Part shown: positions 27,420-36,400 of the stretch, one piece after another
How positions within the stretch are numbered: position 1 is the stretch's first letter
Layout of the letters: each line of letters begins with the position of its first letter
Source: Acidobacteriota bacterium
GTDB taxonomy: Bacteria > Acidobacteriota > Thermoanaerobaculia > Multivoradales > J023
Direction: 5' to 3'
Assembly (NCBI GenBank): GCA_029263315.1
Contig: JAJCXR010000041.1
Span: forward strand, 186,001 to 250,000
Length of the DNA: 64,000 nt
Position numbers and translations under genes: made by a program
Notes under the pieces: model-generated
What the model was told of the DNA's origin: nothing
The model's database searches: none
Seen by the model: only the letters and a program-made list of their open reading frames with translations

Positions 27420-27874
27420 GCTCGTCCTCGCCGCCCTTGCTCGGGGCCGACACGATGCTGTTCATCTATCACTTCGAGGCCAATCCCGCATTCGGTTCGG
27501 TGGTCGGCCGCATCCTCTCCGCGGTCGAGAACGGTCGCTGTCGCCTGATCGTCTCCAGCTTGGTTCTCATGGAGGTCCTGGTCGCCCCCAAACGACATGG
27601 GGAACGCCGATTGTGCCAGCGCTACCGTGACTTTTTCCAATCGTTTCCCAATCTTCAAATGCTTCCCATGGGGGCCGAAGTGGCGGAAATCGCCTCCGAT
27701 TTGCGTGCGGCCCACAACCTCCGCACCCCGGATGCGTTGCATATGGCCACCGGCCACCATGCGGGGGCCGACGCTTTCCTCACCGAAGATCGGCGTTTGC
27801 GGAGCACACCGGAGATCGCCGTCTGGCGATTCGACGAAGCGCTCGATCGGTTGTCAGGGTCCGCAGGCGGTTGA
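27416..27874 (+). CDS. PIN-domain toxin (VapC-like ribonuclease)
   Basis: A 152-residue PIN-domain protein. Acidic Mg-binding residues are visible: Asp in LLGADTMLFIYHFE, Glu in SSLVLMEVLVAP, Asp in TPDALHMATG, and Asp in ADAFLTEDRRL. VapC-type toxins cleave tRNA or rRNA when the antitoxin is lost. The coupled start at 27416 fits the antitoxin-toxin order. The N-terminal SSSSPPLLGA precedes the core. Confidence 0.92.
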   Translation: MSSSSPPLLGADTMLFIYHFEANPAFGSVVGRILSAVENGRCRLIVSSLVLMEVLVAPKRHGERRLCQRYRDFFQSFPNLQMLPMGAEVAEIASDLRAAHNLRTPDALHMATGHHAGADAFLTEDRRLRSTPEIAVWRFDEALDRLSGSAGG

Positions 27875-27970
27875 GCGGTTGCCCTCAAAAATTATCAACT
27901 CTGACACACCGTCCCCGTCGCCCCCGAGCCAACGGAGATCGGGCCAGACGACGGGGCAGAACCCTTGACG

Positions 27971-29197
27971 ATGGCAAAGACATCCGCCCGTAGCCCCCCC
28001 CGGCGATCTGCACAGGGCGCCGAGCCGATCGCCATCTCGGTGATCGTTCCGGTGCGCAATGATCCGGAAAACCTGGAGCTCTGTCTGCTGGCTCTGGATG
28101 CCTCCAGCTATTCCGACTACGAGATCATCGTGGTGGACGACGCCTCCATCGACCACACCGCCGCCGTGGCCGATGCCCACGGCGTACGCCTGCTGCGCCA
28201 GGAACAGCGCGGCGGCCCCGCCGCCGCCCGCAACCGCGCCGCTAGCGTGGCGCGCCACCCGTATCTCTTTTTTGTCGACGCCGATGTCTGTGTCGAGCCC
28301 ACCACCCTGGAAAAGATGGCGACGAAATTCCGGCACGACCCCACCGTCGATGCCGTCTTCGGGTCCTACGACGCCTTCCCCGGCGCCCCGAATGTGCTCT
28401 CCCAGTATCGAAATTTGCTGCACCATTTTGTGCACCAAGCCGGCAACGAAGAGACCTTCAGTTTCTGGAGCGGCTGCGGTGCCATCCGCAAAGCCGTGTT
28501 TCTCAAGCTCGGGGGCTTCGATGTCGGTTTCGACAATGCTAGCGTCGAGGACATCGAGTTGGGGGATAGGTTGCGCCACGCCGGCCACCGCATCGCCTTG
28601 GTCAAGACCATCCAAGTCAAGCACATGAAGCGCTGGACCCTGGTGCCGATGATCCGCACGGACATCCAAAAGAGGGCCATCCCTTGGACCCTGCTGCTAT
28701 TGCGTCAGGGAAAAATCCCCAACGATCTGAACCTGCGTCATAGCCAACGGCTGAGCGCTCTTTGCGCCGCCGCCCTGGTGGCCACCTTGGCCATCGGATC
28801 GTGGTTTCACCCCAGCATGCTCTTGCTGCTGCTGCTGCCCCTCTGCGGCCTGTTGCTGATCGACCGCTGGTCCCTGCGCCGTCCGGTCCCCGGGTGGAGT
28901 CGCGTGGCCTTCGGTAGCGTTTGCCTGGGCGCCGCCGGCATCGCCCTCGCCACCACCGATATCGGGCGGGACTTGCTACAGCCATGGACCTTGATGGCCG
29001 TGGTTTGGTTGCTCACCATCGTCGCCCTCAACCTGCCTCTCTACCGCTTCCTGACCAAAAACAAGAGCCTACTCTTTCTGCTGCTCGTCATCCCGGCACA
29101 CGTGCTCTACTATCTCTACAGCAGTCTGGCCTTTGCCGTCGGAGTCGTCTTGCACTTGCTGCGACGCCGGCCACCTGGCGACGCCCAGACTCATTGA
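27971..29197 (+). CDS. GT2-family glycosyltransferase with C-terminal membrane helices
   Basis: A 408-residue inverting GT-A enzyme. Catalytic domain about 20-240: IAISVIVPVRNDPENLELCL, EIIVVDDASIDHT, LFFVDADVCVEP (the DxD metal site), then FWSGCGAIRKAVFLKLGGFD and SVEDIELGDRL (acceptor/base region). Four membrane segments follow (about 255-290, 305-325, 335-355, 365-395). It begins the glycan locus and probably adds a sugar to a lipid-linked acceptor. ATG 27971 is chosen over a TTG two codons before; the ribosome site is weak. Confidence 0.9.
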   Translation: MAKTSARSPPRRSAQGAEPIAISVIVPVRNDPENLELCLLALDASSYSDYEIIVVDDASIDHTAAVADAHGVRLLRQEQRGGPAAARNRAASVARHPYLFFVDADVCVEPTTLEKMATKFRHDPTVDAVFGSYDAFPGAPNVLSQYRNLLHHFVHQAGNEETFSFWSGCGAIRKAVFLKLGGFDVGFDNASVEDIELGDRLRHAGHRIALVKTIQVKHMKRWTLVPMIRTDIQKRAIPWTLLLLRQGKIPNDLNLRHSQRLSALCAAALVATLAIGSWFHPSMLLLLLLPLCGLLLIDRWSLRRPVPGWSRVAFGSVCLGAAGIALATTDIGRDLLQPWTLMAVVWLLTIVALNLPLYRFLTKNKSLLFLLLVIPAHVLYYLYSSLAFAVGVVLHLLRRRPPGDAQTH

Positions 29198-29275
29198 GCA
29201 CCTCCTATCAAACGCCGACCATGCATCCCATCCACTGCTCGAACAACACCGACCTGACGGGCCACAACTAGAGCC

Positions 29276-30637
29276 ATGGCGCGCCTCCTCTGCCTGAGCA
29301 GTGACCTTGCCGGCATGCTCTTCCCCGGGGTGGAGCTGGCCCGCCGTCTGGCGGCCGACGGCCACGCGGTCACCTACGCCAGCTTCGCCAAGGCTCGTGC
29401 CACGGTCGACGCCCAAGGGCTCGATTTTGTGGCATTGGAGGAAAGCCGATACCGAGACTTTCTGCAGGAGGATGCCAAGCTCGGTCGCCTGACCAGGATG
29501 CGGCGATCGGCGGAACGACGACGCCAAGCCCTCGCTTCCATGGCCCTCGACGCTCTGCCCGATCTCATCCGACGGCAGAAGCCCGACTTGCTGTTGATCG
29601 ACGGTGAGATGCACGAGCACATCCTCGCCGCTAGGCCCAGCGGCGTGCCCATGGTGCTGCTCAACTGTTTTGTGTCTATCTGGCGCCGACCCGGTCTGCC
29701 GCCGCCCCATAGTGGGGCCCGGCCCGGCGTCGGCTGGTGGGGCTCGCGCCCCGGCATTTGGCTGCTTTGGCAAGCCCTGCGCTTCAGGAAATGGCGTTTG
29801 GCCCGACGGCAGCGATGGCAGCGGGTCGGCTGTGATCGTCTTTCCCTGTTGCGTCAACTGGCCGACGAGGTCGGGGTCGACCTAGAACGGGAGACCGACC
29901 GCGAGCAGTGGCTCATCCCCTTCACCTATCGCCGCTTGCCGGTGCTCAGCCTGCACGGCTTCGAATTCGAGTTTCCCCACCGGCCCGCCCCCGAGGTGCG
30001 CTACATCGGTCCGCTGCTGTTGGAAAACCGAGGTGAGCAACCCCTCGACGGGCCGCAGCGGTCCACCCTCGAGGCCCTGTATGCCGCCCGCCGTGAGAGC
30101 AAGCGGCGCCTGCTCTACGCCGCCTTCGGCTCCTTCTTCACCGCCGATCGTAGCCTCCTGGAACGTTTGTTTCTCGCCGTCGCCGGGCACTCGGACTGGG
30201 ATTTGATCCTCAGCCTGGGCGGTCGCTCAGAGCCCACAGACCTGGGGCAGCTGCCGGACAACGTCCATGTCTTCCGCTGGCTGCCGCAACCCCAGGTGCT
30301 GCGACAGGTGGACGCGGCCGTCGCCCACGGCGGCATCAACACCGTCGACGAGTGCATTCTCGGCGGGGTGCCGATGCTCATTTACTGCGGCGGCGAAACC
30401 GACATGGCGGGCAATACCGCCCGCCTGGTGCACCATGGCCTGGGCATCGCCGGCAACGGACGGCGGGATAGCCCCGAAGTCATTGCCAGGCACCTGGAGC
30501 GGCTGCTGCACGAACCCCACTTCGTCCACAAGGTCAGGCAGCTGCGCCGCCACTATTTGGCGTACGCCGAGGAGCAAATCGTCGAGCAGACGGTGGAGGC
30601 CCTGTTGAGCGATCCACCCCGCGGGATGGGTCCTTGA
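29276..30637 (+). CDS. UGT/GT1-type glycosyltransferase
   Basis: A 453-residue GT-B enzyme of the UGT/macrolide-glycosyltransferase type, which moves sugars from nucleotide donors to small hydrophobic acceptors. The N-terminus is MARLLCLSSDLAGMLFPGVE; the donor-site block near the C-terminus is FRWLPQPQVLRQVDAAVAHG, then GGINTVDECILGGVPMLIYC, the HGG-x-NT variant of the UGT signature. Ends on a 4-base TTGA overlap with the flippase. In a locus with NRPS genes it may glycosylate a peptide or lipid aglycone. Confidence 0.88.
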   Translation: MARLLCLSSDLAGMLFPGVELARRLAADGHAVTYASFAKARATVDAQGLDFVALEESRYRDFLQEDAKLGRLTRMRRSAERRRQALASMALDALPDLIRRQKPDLLLIDGEMHEHILAARPSGVPMVLLNCFVSIWRRPGLPPPHSGARPGVGWWGSRPGIWLLWQALRFRKWRLARRQRWQRVGCDRLSLLRQLADEVGVDLERETDREQWLIPFTYRRLPVLSLHGFEFEFPHRPAPEVRYIGPLLLENRGEQPLDGPQRSTLEALYAARRESKRRLLYAAFGSFFTADRSLLERLFLAVAGHSDWDLILSLGGRSEPTDLGQLPDNVHVFRWLPQPQVLRQVDAAVAHGGINTVDECILGGVPMLIYCGGETDMAGNTARLVHHGLGIAGNGRRDSPEVIARHLERLLHEPHFVHKVRQLRRHYLAYAEEQIVEQTVEALLSDPPRGMGP

Positions 30638-32097
30638 GCAGCCAAGCCAAGCGGTTGGCGACCGGGGCCGGTTGGCTCTACGCCTACCGATGGGGCGAGC
30701 GGCTGCTCGACCTGATTTCGATCATCGTCCTGGCCCGGCTGCTGGTGCCGGAGGACTTCGGCCTAGTGGCCATCGCCGTTTCGGTGGTGGCGATCATCGA
30801 AGGGTTGAGCGATTTTGACGTCAACAAAGCATTGATCCACAGTCGTTCCCAGGACGATGAGCTGTTCGATTGCGCTTGGACCTTGTCCAGCTTGCGGGGC
30901 CTGCTGACGGCGTTGCTGATGGTGATCATCGCCCTGCTGGTGAGCGAGCCGCGCATCGCGGCGGTGATCCTCACCTTGGCCGTCAGCCCGATGCTCAAGG
31001 GTCTGTCGAATCCCAAATTTGTGCTCTTCGAGCGTCGGTTGGTGTACTCCAAGCTAGCCTGGCTTTCCCTCGGCACCAAGGGCGTCACCTTTGTCGTGAC
31101 CCTCGTCCTGGCGCTGCTCTACCGTAGCTACTGGGCCCTGGTCATCGGCTCCCTGAGCGGTGCTCTGAGCAGCTTCGTGCTGACCTATGCCCTGCGCCCC
31201 TATCGGCCGCGGCCAACCCTGGCCCGGGCCCCTGAGATCTTCGCCTTCAGCGGCTGGATGTCGTTGACCACCCTGGTCACCACCCTGGCCATGGAGACCG
31301 ACAAGCTGATCGTCGGTCGGCTGCTCGGTGTCGCCGACGCCGGGCTGTATTTCATGACCCAAAAAGTGGGTGTGATGCCCACCCGCGAGCTGATCAGCCC
31401 CTTGCAGCGCCTCTTGTTTCCGTCCTTCAGCGAGATGGCCGGTGACCGTCAACGGTTGCGGCGGGTGGTGGTCGAATCGATGAATGTCTTGGCTAGCCTG
31501 AGCTTGCCCGCCGGCTGCGGCTTCGCCCTGGTGGCCAACGACTTGGTGCCCTTGGCCTTGGGCCAGCAATGGCTGCCCATCGTGCCGTTGCTGGTGGTGC
31601 TGGTACCGTTCCTCGGCTTGCGCGGCACCCTGTCGATGGCCTTGCCTTGCGTCATGGCCCTGGGCCAGACACGACGGCTCTTCCACGTCAGCCTGATCTA
31701 TGCCCTGGTGCATATCCCAGCCTTCGTCGCCGGCACCGCCCTCTTCGGCCTCATGGGAGCCATCGGCAGCATCGTGCTGGCAGGTTTCTTCTACTCCTAC
31801 TTAAACGCCTGGTTGCTGCACCGCTGCCTCGACATCTCCTTGGCGGAGATCCTGCAGCAGCTTCGCCGCCCCTTGCTGGCGACGGCCGCCATGGTGCTGG
31901 CGGTGTGGAGCATCGGCCACTGGCTGCCGGGGGCTGCGGTGGATGGCTCCGGCGACGGCACCGGCTCCTGGCTCGCATTGACGACCAAGGTTAGTGTTGG
32001 CGTCGGTGTCTTCGGCGCCATCCTAATCAGCCTGTGGCGGCTCGAAGGGCGACCGGCGGGCATCGAGCGGCGGTTGCTTCAGATGCTGCCCCGCTGA
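30634..32097 (+). CDS. Polysaccharide/oligosaccharide flippase (Wzx-like, MOP superfamily)
   Basis: A 487-residue integral membrane protein with about 12-14 hydrophobic segments throughout. The N-terminus GAGWLYAYRWGERLLDLISI and the block LIVGRLLGVADAGLYFMTQK are characteristic of PST-type flippases, which move lipid-linked saccharides to the periplasm. It starts at TTG 30634, overlapping the previous stop (TTGA). Its 3' end overlaps the convergent GT4 gene by 19 bases. Substrate: probably the glycan or glycopeptide of this locus. Confidence 0.9.
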   Translation: MSSQAKRLATGAGWLYAYRWGERLLDLISIIVLARLLVPEDFGLVAIAVSVVAIIEGLSDFDVNKALIHSRSQDDELFDCAWTLSSLRGLLTALLMVIIALLVSEPRIAAVILTLAVSPMLKGLSNPKFVLFERRLVYSKLAWLSLGTKGVTFVVTLVLALLYRSYWALVIGSLSGALSSFVLTYALRPYRPRPTLARAPEIFAFSGWMSLTTLVTTLAMETDKLIVGRLLGVADAGLYFMTQKVGVMPTRELISPLQRLLFPSFSEMAGDRQRLRRVVVESMNVLASLSLPAGCGFALVANDLVPLALGQQWLPIVPLLVVLVPFLGLRGTLSMALPCVMALGQTRRLFHVSLIYALVHIPAFVAGTALFGLMGAIGSIVLAGFFYSYLNAWLLHRCLDISLAEILQQLRRPLLATAAMVLAVWSIGHWLPGAAVDGSGDGTGSWLALTTKVSVGVGVFGAILISLWRLEGRPAGIERRLLQMLPR

Positions 32098-33311
32098 GGC
32101 GGCTGCAAGGCGCGAAAGGCCTCTTCACTGCGCTCGGCGATGCTCGGCCACGCATGCTCGGCCGCCAGCCGTCTCCCCCCCGCCGCCAGGCGGCGTCGCA
32201 ACTCGGCATCGGCCAGCCCTCGGATCAACGCCTGGGCCAAGGCTTCGGGGGACTCCGGCGCCACCAGCAGGGCGTTGTCGCCGTCGCTGAGCATGCCGGG
32301 CAAGGCCCCCACCCGGGTGGCCACCACCGGCAGGCCGAGGGACAGGGCGAGAAATAAAACCCCGGACTGGCTGATGTGACGATAGGGCATGGCCAGAAGA
32401 TCCGCCGCCGTGAAATAGCGGCCGACGTCGGAGAAGGGGATGTAGCTGAGCTCCTGCACCGCCCCGAGGCGTTCTCCCCAATTCTCCAACTGCCCGCGAC
32501 GCTCCGCGCTGAGCTGCACCGGATCACCGGCCACCAGCAGGCGCGCCGACGGCCGTGCGGCCACCACCCGCGGCCAGGCTTCGAAGAGCAAATCCAGCCC
32601 CTTGTACTCGCGGATATAGCCGAAGAACAGCACCACCTCGTCCTGTTGTCCCAAACCGAGGCTGTCCCTGACCTCTAGCTTCTCCGGTAGGGCCCCCGGC
32701 GACGCCCCGTGGTCGCCAAAAAAGCCGTACTCGCCGTGGGGGATCACCGTCAAGCGCTGGGGCTCGACGGCAAATTCGTCCACCAAACGCTGCCGGTCGA
32801 ACGCGGAATGGGCGATGATCAAGTCGCCGAGCCGGTGGATGCGGCGGTAGATGGCATCCTGGAAGGGGATCGGCTCATGGGGCGTCACCACATGGGCGGT
32901 GGCCACCAGGGGACGACCCAAAAGTCGCAGGGCCCTCAAGTAGAGCAGGGCGATTTGATTGGTGCAGTGCAGGTGGATGACGTCCGGACGCAGTCGCCGG
33001 GCCAGGGCGGCGACTGCCAAGCCGTCGTAGATCGCTTCCCCTTGGCGCCACGGGCGCCGCAGAAAGCTCGGCAGGGCGGCAGCGAAGCGATGGTCACCAC
33101 GGCCGATGGCCTTGATGATCTCGAGGTTGGCCGGCAAATCATGGCGCCCTTCCAGCTCGTAGCAGGCGGCGGTGACCAAGGTGACGTGGTGACCACGCTG
33201 CGCCAAGGCCATGGACAGGTTGTAGGCGTAGTGGGTCAAGCCGCCCCGGCCGAAGGTCTCGATCTCGAGGATGCGCAAAGGTCTCGGCGTTGGGGCTCGG
33301 GGTACGTCCAT
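32079..33311 (-). CDS. GT4-type glycosyltransferase
   Basis: A 410-residue GT-B enzyme; the donor loop is LEIETFGRGGLTHYAYNLSM, the central DVIHLHCTN carries acceptor-side residues, and the C-terminal block is LVVATRVGALPGMLSDGDNA following VLFLALSLGLP. The EAxALG-type motif of retaining GT4s is reduced (VLFLALSLGLPVV). Starts near 33311 (ATG) or at GTG 33350; both lack a strong ribosome site. It is transcribed against the flippase and divergently from the first NRPS, leaving about 100 bases of shared promoter region. Confidence 0.87.
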   Translation of the reverse strand: MDVPRAPTPRPLRILEIETFGRGGLTHYAYNLSMALAQRGHHVTLVTAACYELEGRHDLPANLEIIKAIGRGDHRFAAALPSFLRRPWRQGEAIYDGLAVAALARRLRPDVIHLHCTNQIALLYLRALRLLGRPLVATAHVVTPHEPIPFQDAIYRRIHRLGDLIIAHSAFDRQRLVDEFAVEPQRLTVIPHGEYGFFGDHGASPGALPEKLEVRDSLGLGQQDEVVLFFGYIREYKGLDLLFEAWPRVVAARPSARLLVAGDPVQLSAERRGQLENWGERLGAVQELSYIPFSDVGRYFTAADLLAMPYRHISQSGVLFLALSLGLPVVATRVGALPGMLSDGDNALLVAPESPEALAQALIRGLADAELRRRLAAGGRRLAAEHAWPSIAERSEEAFRALQPPQRGSI

Positions 33312-33411
33312 GGTCTCGTCGATGGGGTCGGAAAAGTCATTTGGCGACACGACATCGTGCCCCGCAGTTCGGTACCATAGGCTAGAACGTCAGACCGTGT
33401 CGAGAACCCCC

Positions 33412-36400
33412 ATGCCGGATCCCAGCAAGGCTGACCGCGCTGCCCTGTTGCAGCGGGCCATCCGACTCAAACAGGCCGCCGCCCGAGCGGCGCCGCCGCA
33501 GCTGCCGCCACGGCCGGCGACGCAGCAACCCCGGCTCGGGGAGCTGCAGCGCAGTCTGTGGCTGTTGCATCGCTTGCAACCCCGCTCCGCCGCCTACAAC
33601 CTGAGCAGCGCCTTCCGCCTGCGGGGCCACCTCGATAGCGAGGCGCTAGGGCGCAGCCTCGATCTCCTCCTGTCCCGCCATCGCCTGTTGCGCTCGACCT
33701 TTCGCCCCCAGGGCGAGGGCGCCGTGCAAGTCATCCATCCTCCAGGAGACGCCACGATCGAGCGGCTGACGGCGGCCGGCGGCGACTTGCTGAGCGTGGC
33801 CACCGCCGAAGCCCGCAAACCCTTCGACTTGGAGCGAGGACCGCTGCTTCGGCTGCTGCTCATCGAAGAGGATGGTAGCCATCCCGTCGGTGGCGCGCCC
33901 GAGGGTCTGCTGTTGCTTGTCCTGCACCACATCCTGGCGGACGAGCGCTCCCTGGGTTTCCTCTGGCAAGACCTGGCCACCGCCTACGACGCCGCCCTCG
34001 ACAACCGTGCTGTGGCGGCGGCATCGGAAGCTCCCCAAGAAGCTCCTCAATACGACGATTACGTCCACTGGCAGGACCACCAGGAAAACCCTCAGCGCTC
34101 CGCCGACCTCGACTACTGGCGCCGGTTGCTGGAGCCTTTGCCAGACGATCTACAACTGCCCTTTGAGAGGACGGCGGATCGGCGGCGGGCCGATGGGTCC
34201 AAGGCTGGTGGGCGCTTACTGCAGCGGCGCCTCGACGGCGAGGTGGGTGCGGCCATCCGACGCCTCGCCGCCACCGTCGACAGCACCCCTTTCGTGGTCT
34301 GCGCCTTCGCCTTTCGCTTGCTGTTGCAGCGGCTCAGCGGAGGTCGCGATGTGGCCTTCGCGACGCCGGTATCGCGGCGTTCCCACCCCTCCACGGCGTC
34401 GATGATCGGCTATTTTCTCAATCCCGCCGTGGTACGGGTACCGCTCGACGAACGGCGACCCGTCGACCAGGCGTTGCGCCACTTCGACGGTCAACTGCGC
34501 CAAGCCATGTCCCATGCCTCGATCCCCTTCGATCAGTTGGTCGAGGCACTGGCACCGCAGCGACGGCAAGGCAGCCACCCCATTTTCCAGAGCATGTTCG
34601 TTTACCGACAGGGGCCCCCGGGGCTGCGGCTGGGGGGCCTTGCCCTGGAGCCGGTGAGCCTGGATCTCAGGGAATCGAAATTTGATCTGACGCTGTTCGC
34701 CGGCGAGCACCGAGACGGCGACGGTTCGCCCGGTTTCGAGATCGCCGTCGAATATCGCACCGACCGCTTCGCCGCGGTCTGGATGGATCAGCTGCTGTCG
34801 TGCTACGCCACCCTGCTGTCGCACCTGGCGGACCAGCCCGGCCAACCCACCGCTGCGGTGCCCATGCTGTCGACGCAGCAACAAGCCCAGCTGATCGCCT
34901 TCGCCCACGGTGACGAGCTCGAGGTCTCAGCCGGCCTCGTACCCCAGCAGATCGTCACCCAAGCTGGACGCCATCCCGACGCGCCGGCGGTGATCTGGGG
35001 AGACCAGACTTGGAGTTATCGACATCTCGTGGCGGCGGCCCGTCGCCTCGCCAGCGAGCTGCGTCGGCGCGGGCTCGGGCCGGGTCAGCGGGTGGGCCTG
35101 TGCGTCGAGCGCTCCCCCTGGATGATCGCCGGTCTGCTGGGTTGCCATCTGGCCGGTGCCGCCTATGTGCCGCTGGATCCGTCCTATCCGGCGGAGCGGC
35201 GACGGCAAGTGCTCGACGACGCCGAGGTGGCGGCGGTGCTCGGCTGTGGGCTCGGTAGTGGGCTCGACGGTGGGCTCGACGGGGACGCCGCGGCCACCTC
35301 CAGGGCTCGATGGATCGACATCGCGCGGTTGCCGGAAGAAAGCCACAGCCCGGCCGCCGAGGTGACGGATCTGCCGGGGCCAGACGCCGAGCTCAGCGGC
35401 GATCTTCCGGCCTACATTCTCTACACCTCCGGCTCCAGCGGCCGTCCCAAGGGGGTGGTGGTCAGCCACGCCAACCTACAAGCTTCCAACAATGCCCGTT
35501 TGCAATTCTACGGTGGCTCCCCGGGGCGCTTCCTCTTGCTCTCCAGCATCGCCTTTGACAGCTCCGTGGCGGGACTCTTCTGGAGCCTGGCCAGCGGCGG
35601 CTGCCTCGTCCTGCCGGGGAAAGACGAGGCGACGGACCCGGCCCAACTGGCCCGCCTGGTGCACCAAACCCAGATCACCAGCTTGCTCTGCGTGCCCTCC
35701 CTCTACGGCCACCTGCTGGCGGCCGGTGGCAACTCCCTGGGGAGTCTGCATACGGTCATCGTAGCCGGCGAGAGCTGCCCGTCGCCCTTGGTGGCGGAGC
35801 ATTTCCGACACCTTCCCGGGGCCCGCCTGCTCAACGAATACGGCCCGACGGAGGCGACGGTGTGGGCCACGGTGCACGACATCGAGCCCCGGGACGCCCA
35901 GCGACCGGTGGCCATCGGCCGACCCATCCCCGGCGTGCGCTTAGAGGTGCTGGACGCCCTGGGCAGAAGGGTACCGCTCGGTGTGCCGGGACAGGGTTGG
36001 ATCCTGGGACCGACGGTGGCCCAGGGCTACTGGCGGCAACCGGAAAGCACGGCACAGCGCTTCGTCCGCCCTACCATCGACGGGGCTGCGGCGAGCGCCA
36101 TGGCCTACGCCACCGGCGATCGCCTGTCCCGGACGGCGGACGGTCGGCTGCTTTTCTTGGGCCGTGAGGACGAGCAAATCAAGCTACGGGGCTTTCGTAT
36201 CGAGCCCGGGGAGATCGTAGGAGCCCTGCTGCAGTTACCGGCCGTCGAGGCCGCCGCCGTGGTCGTCCGCTCGGCCGATCAGCTGGTGGCCTTTGTGGAG
36301 ATTGGCCGGGGCCGCGAGATCGGAGAAGGCGACGGCACCGGCGACGATATCGAGGCCTCCCTACGTCGAGCTCTGGCCGCGCGATTGCCGGACCACATGC

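Noticed and set aside
27854..28669. A 271-codon minus-strand frame through the first GT2 gene
   Set aside because: It is antisense to a GT2 enzyme with VPVRND, VDDAS and DADV motifs; the minus frame has no recognisable domain.
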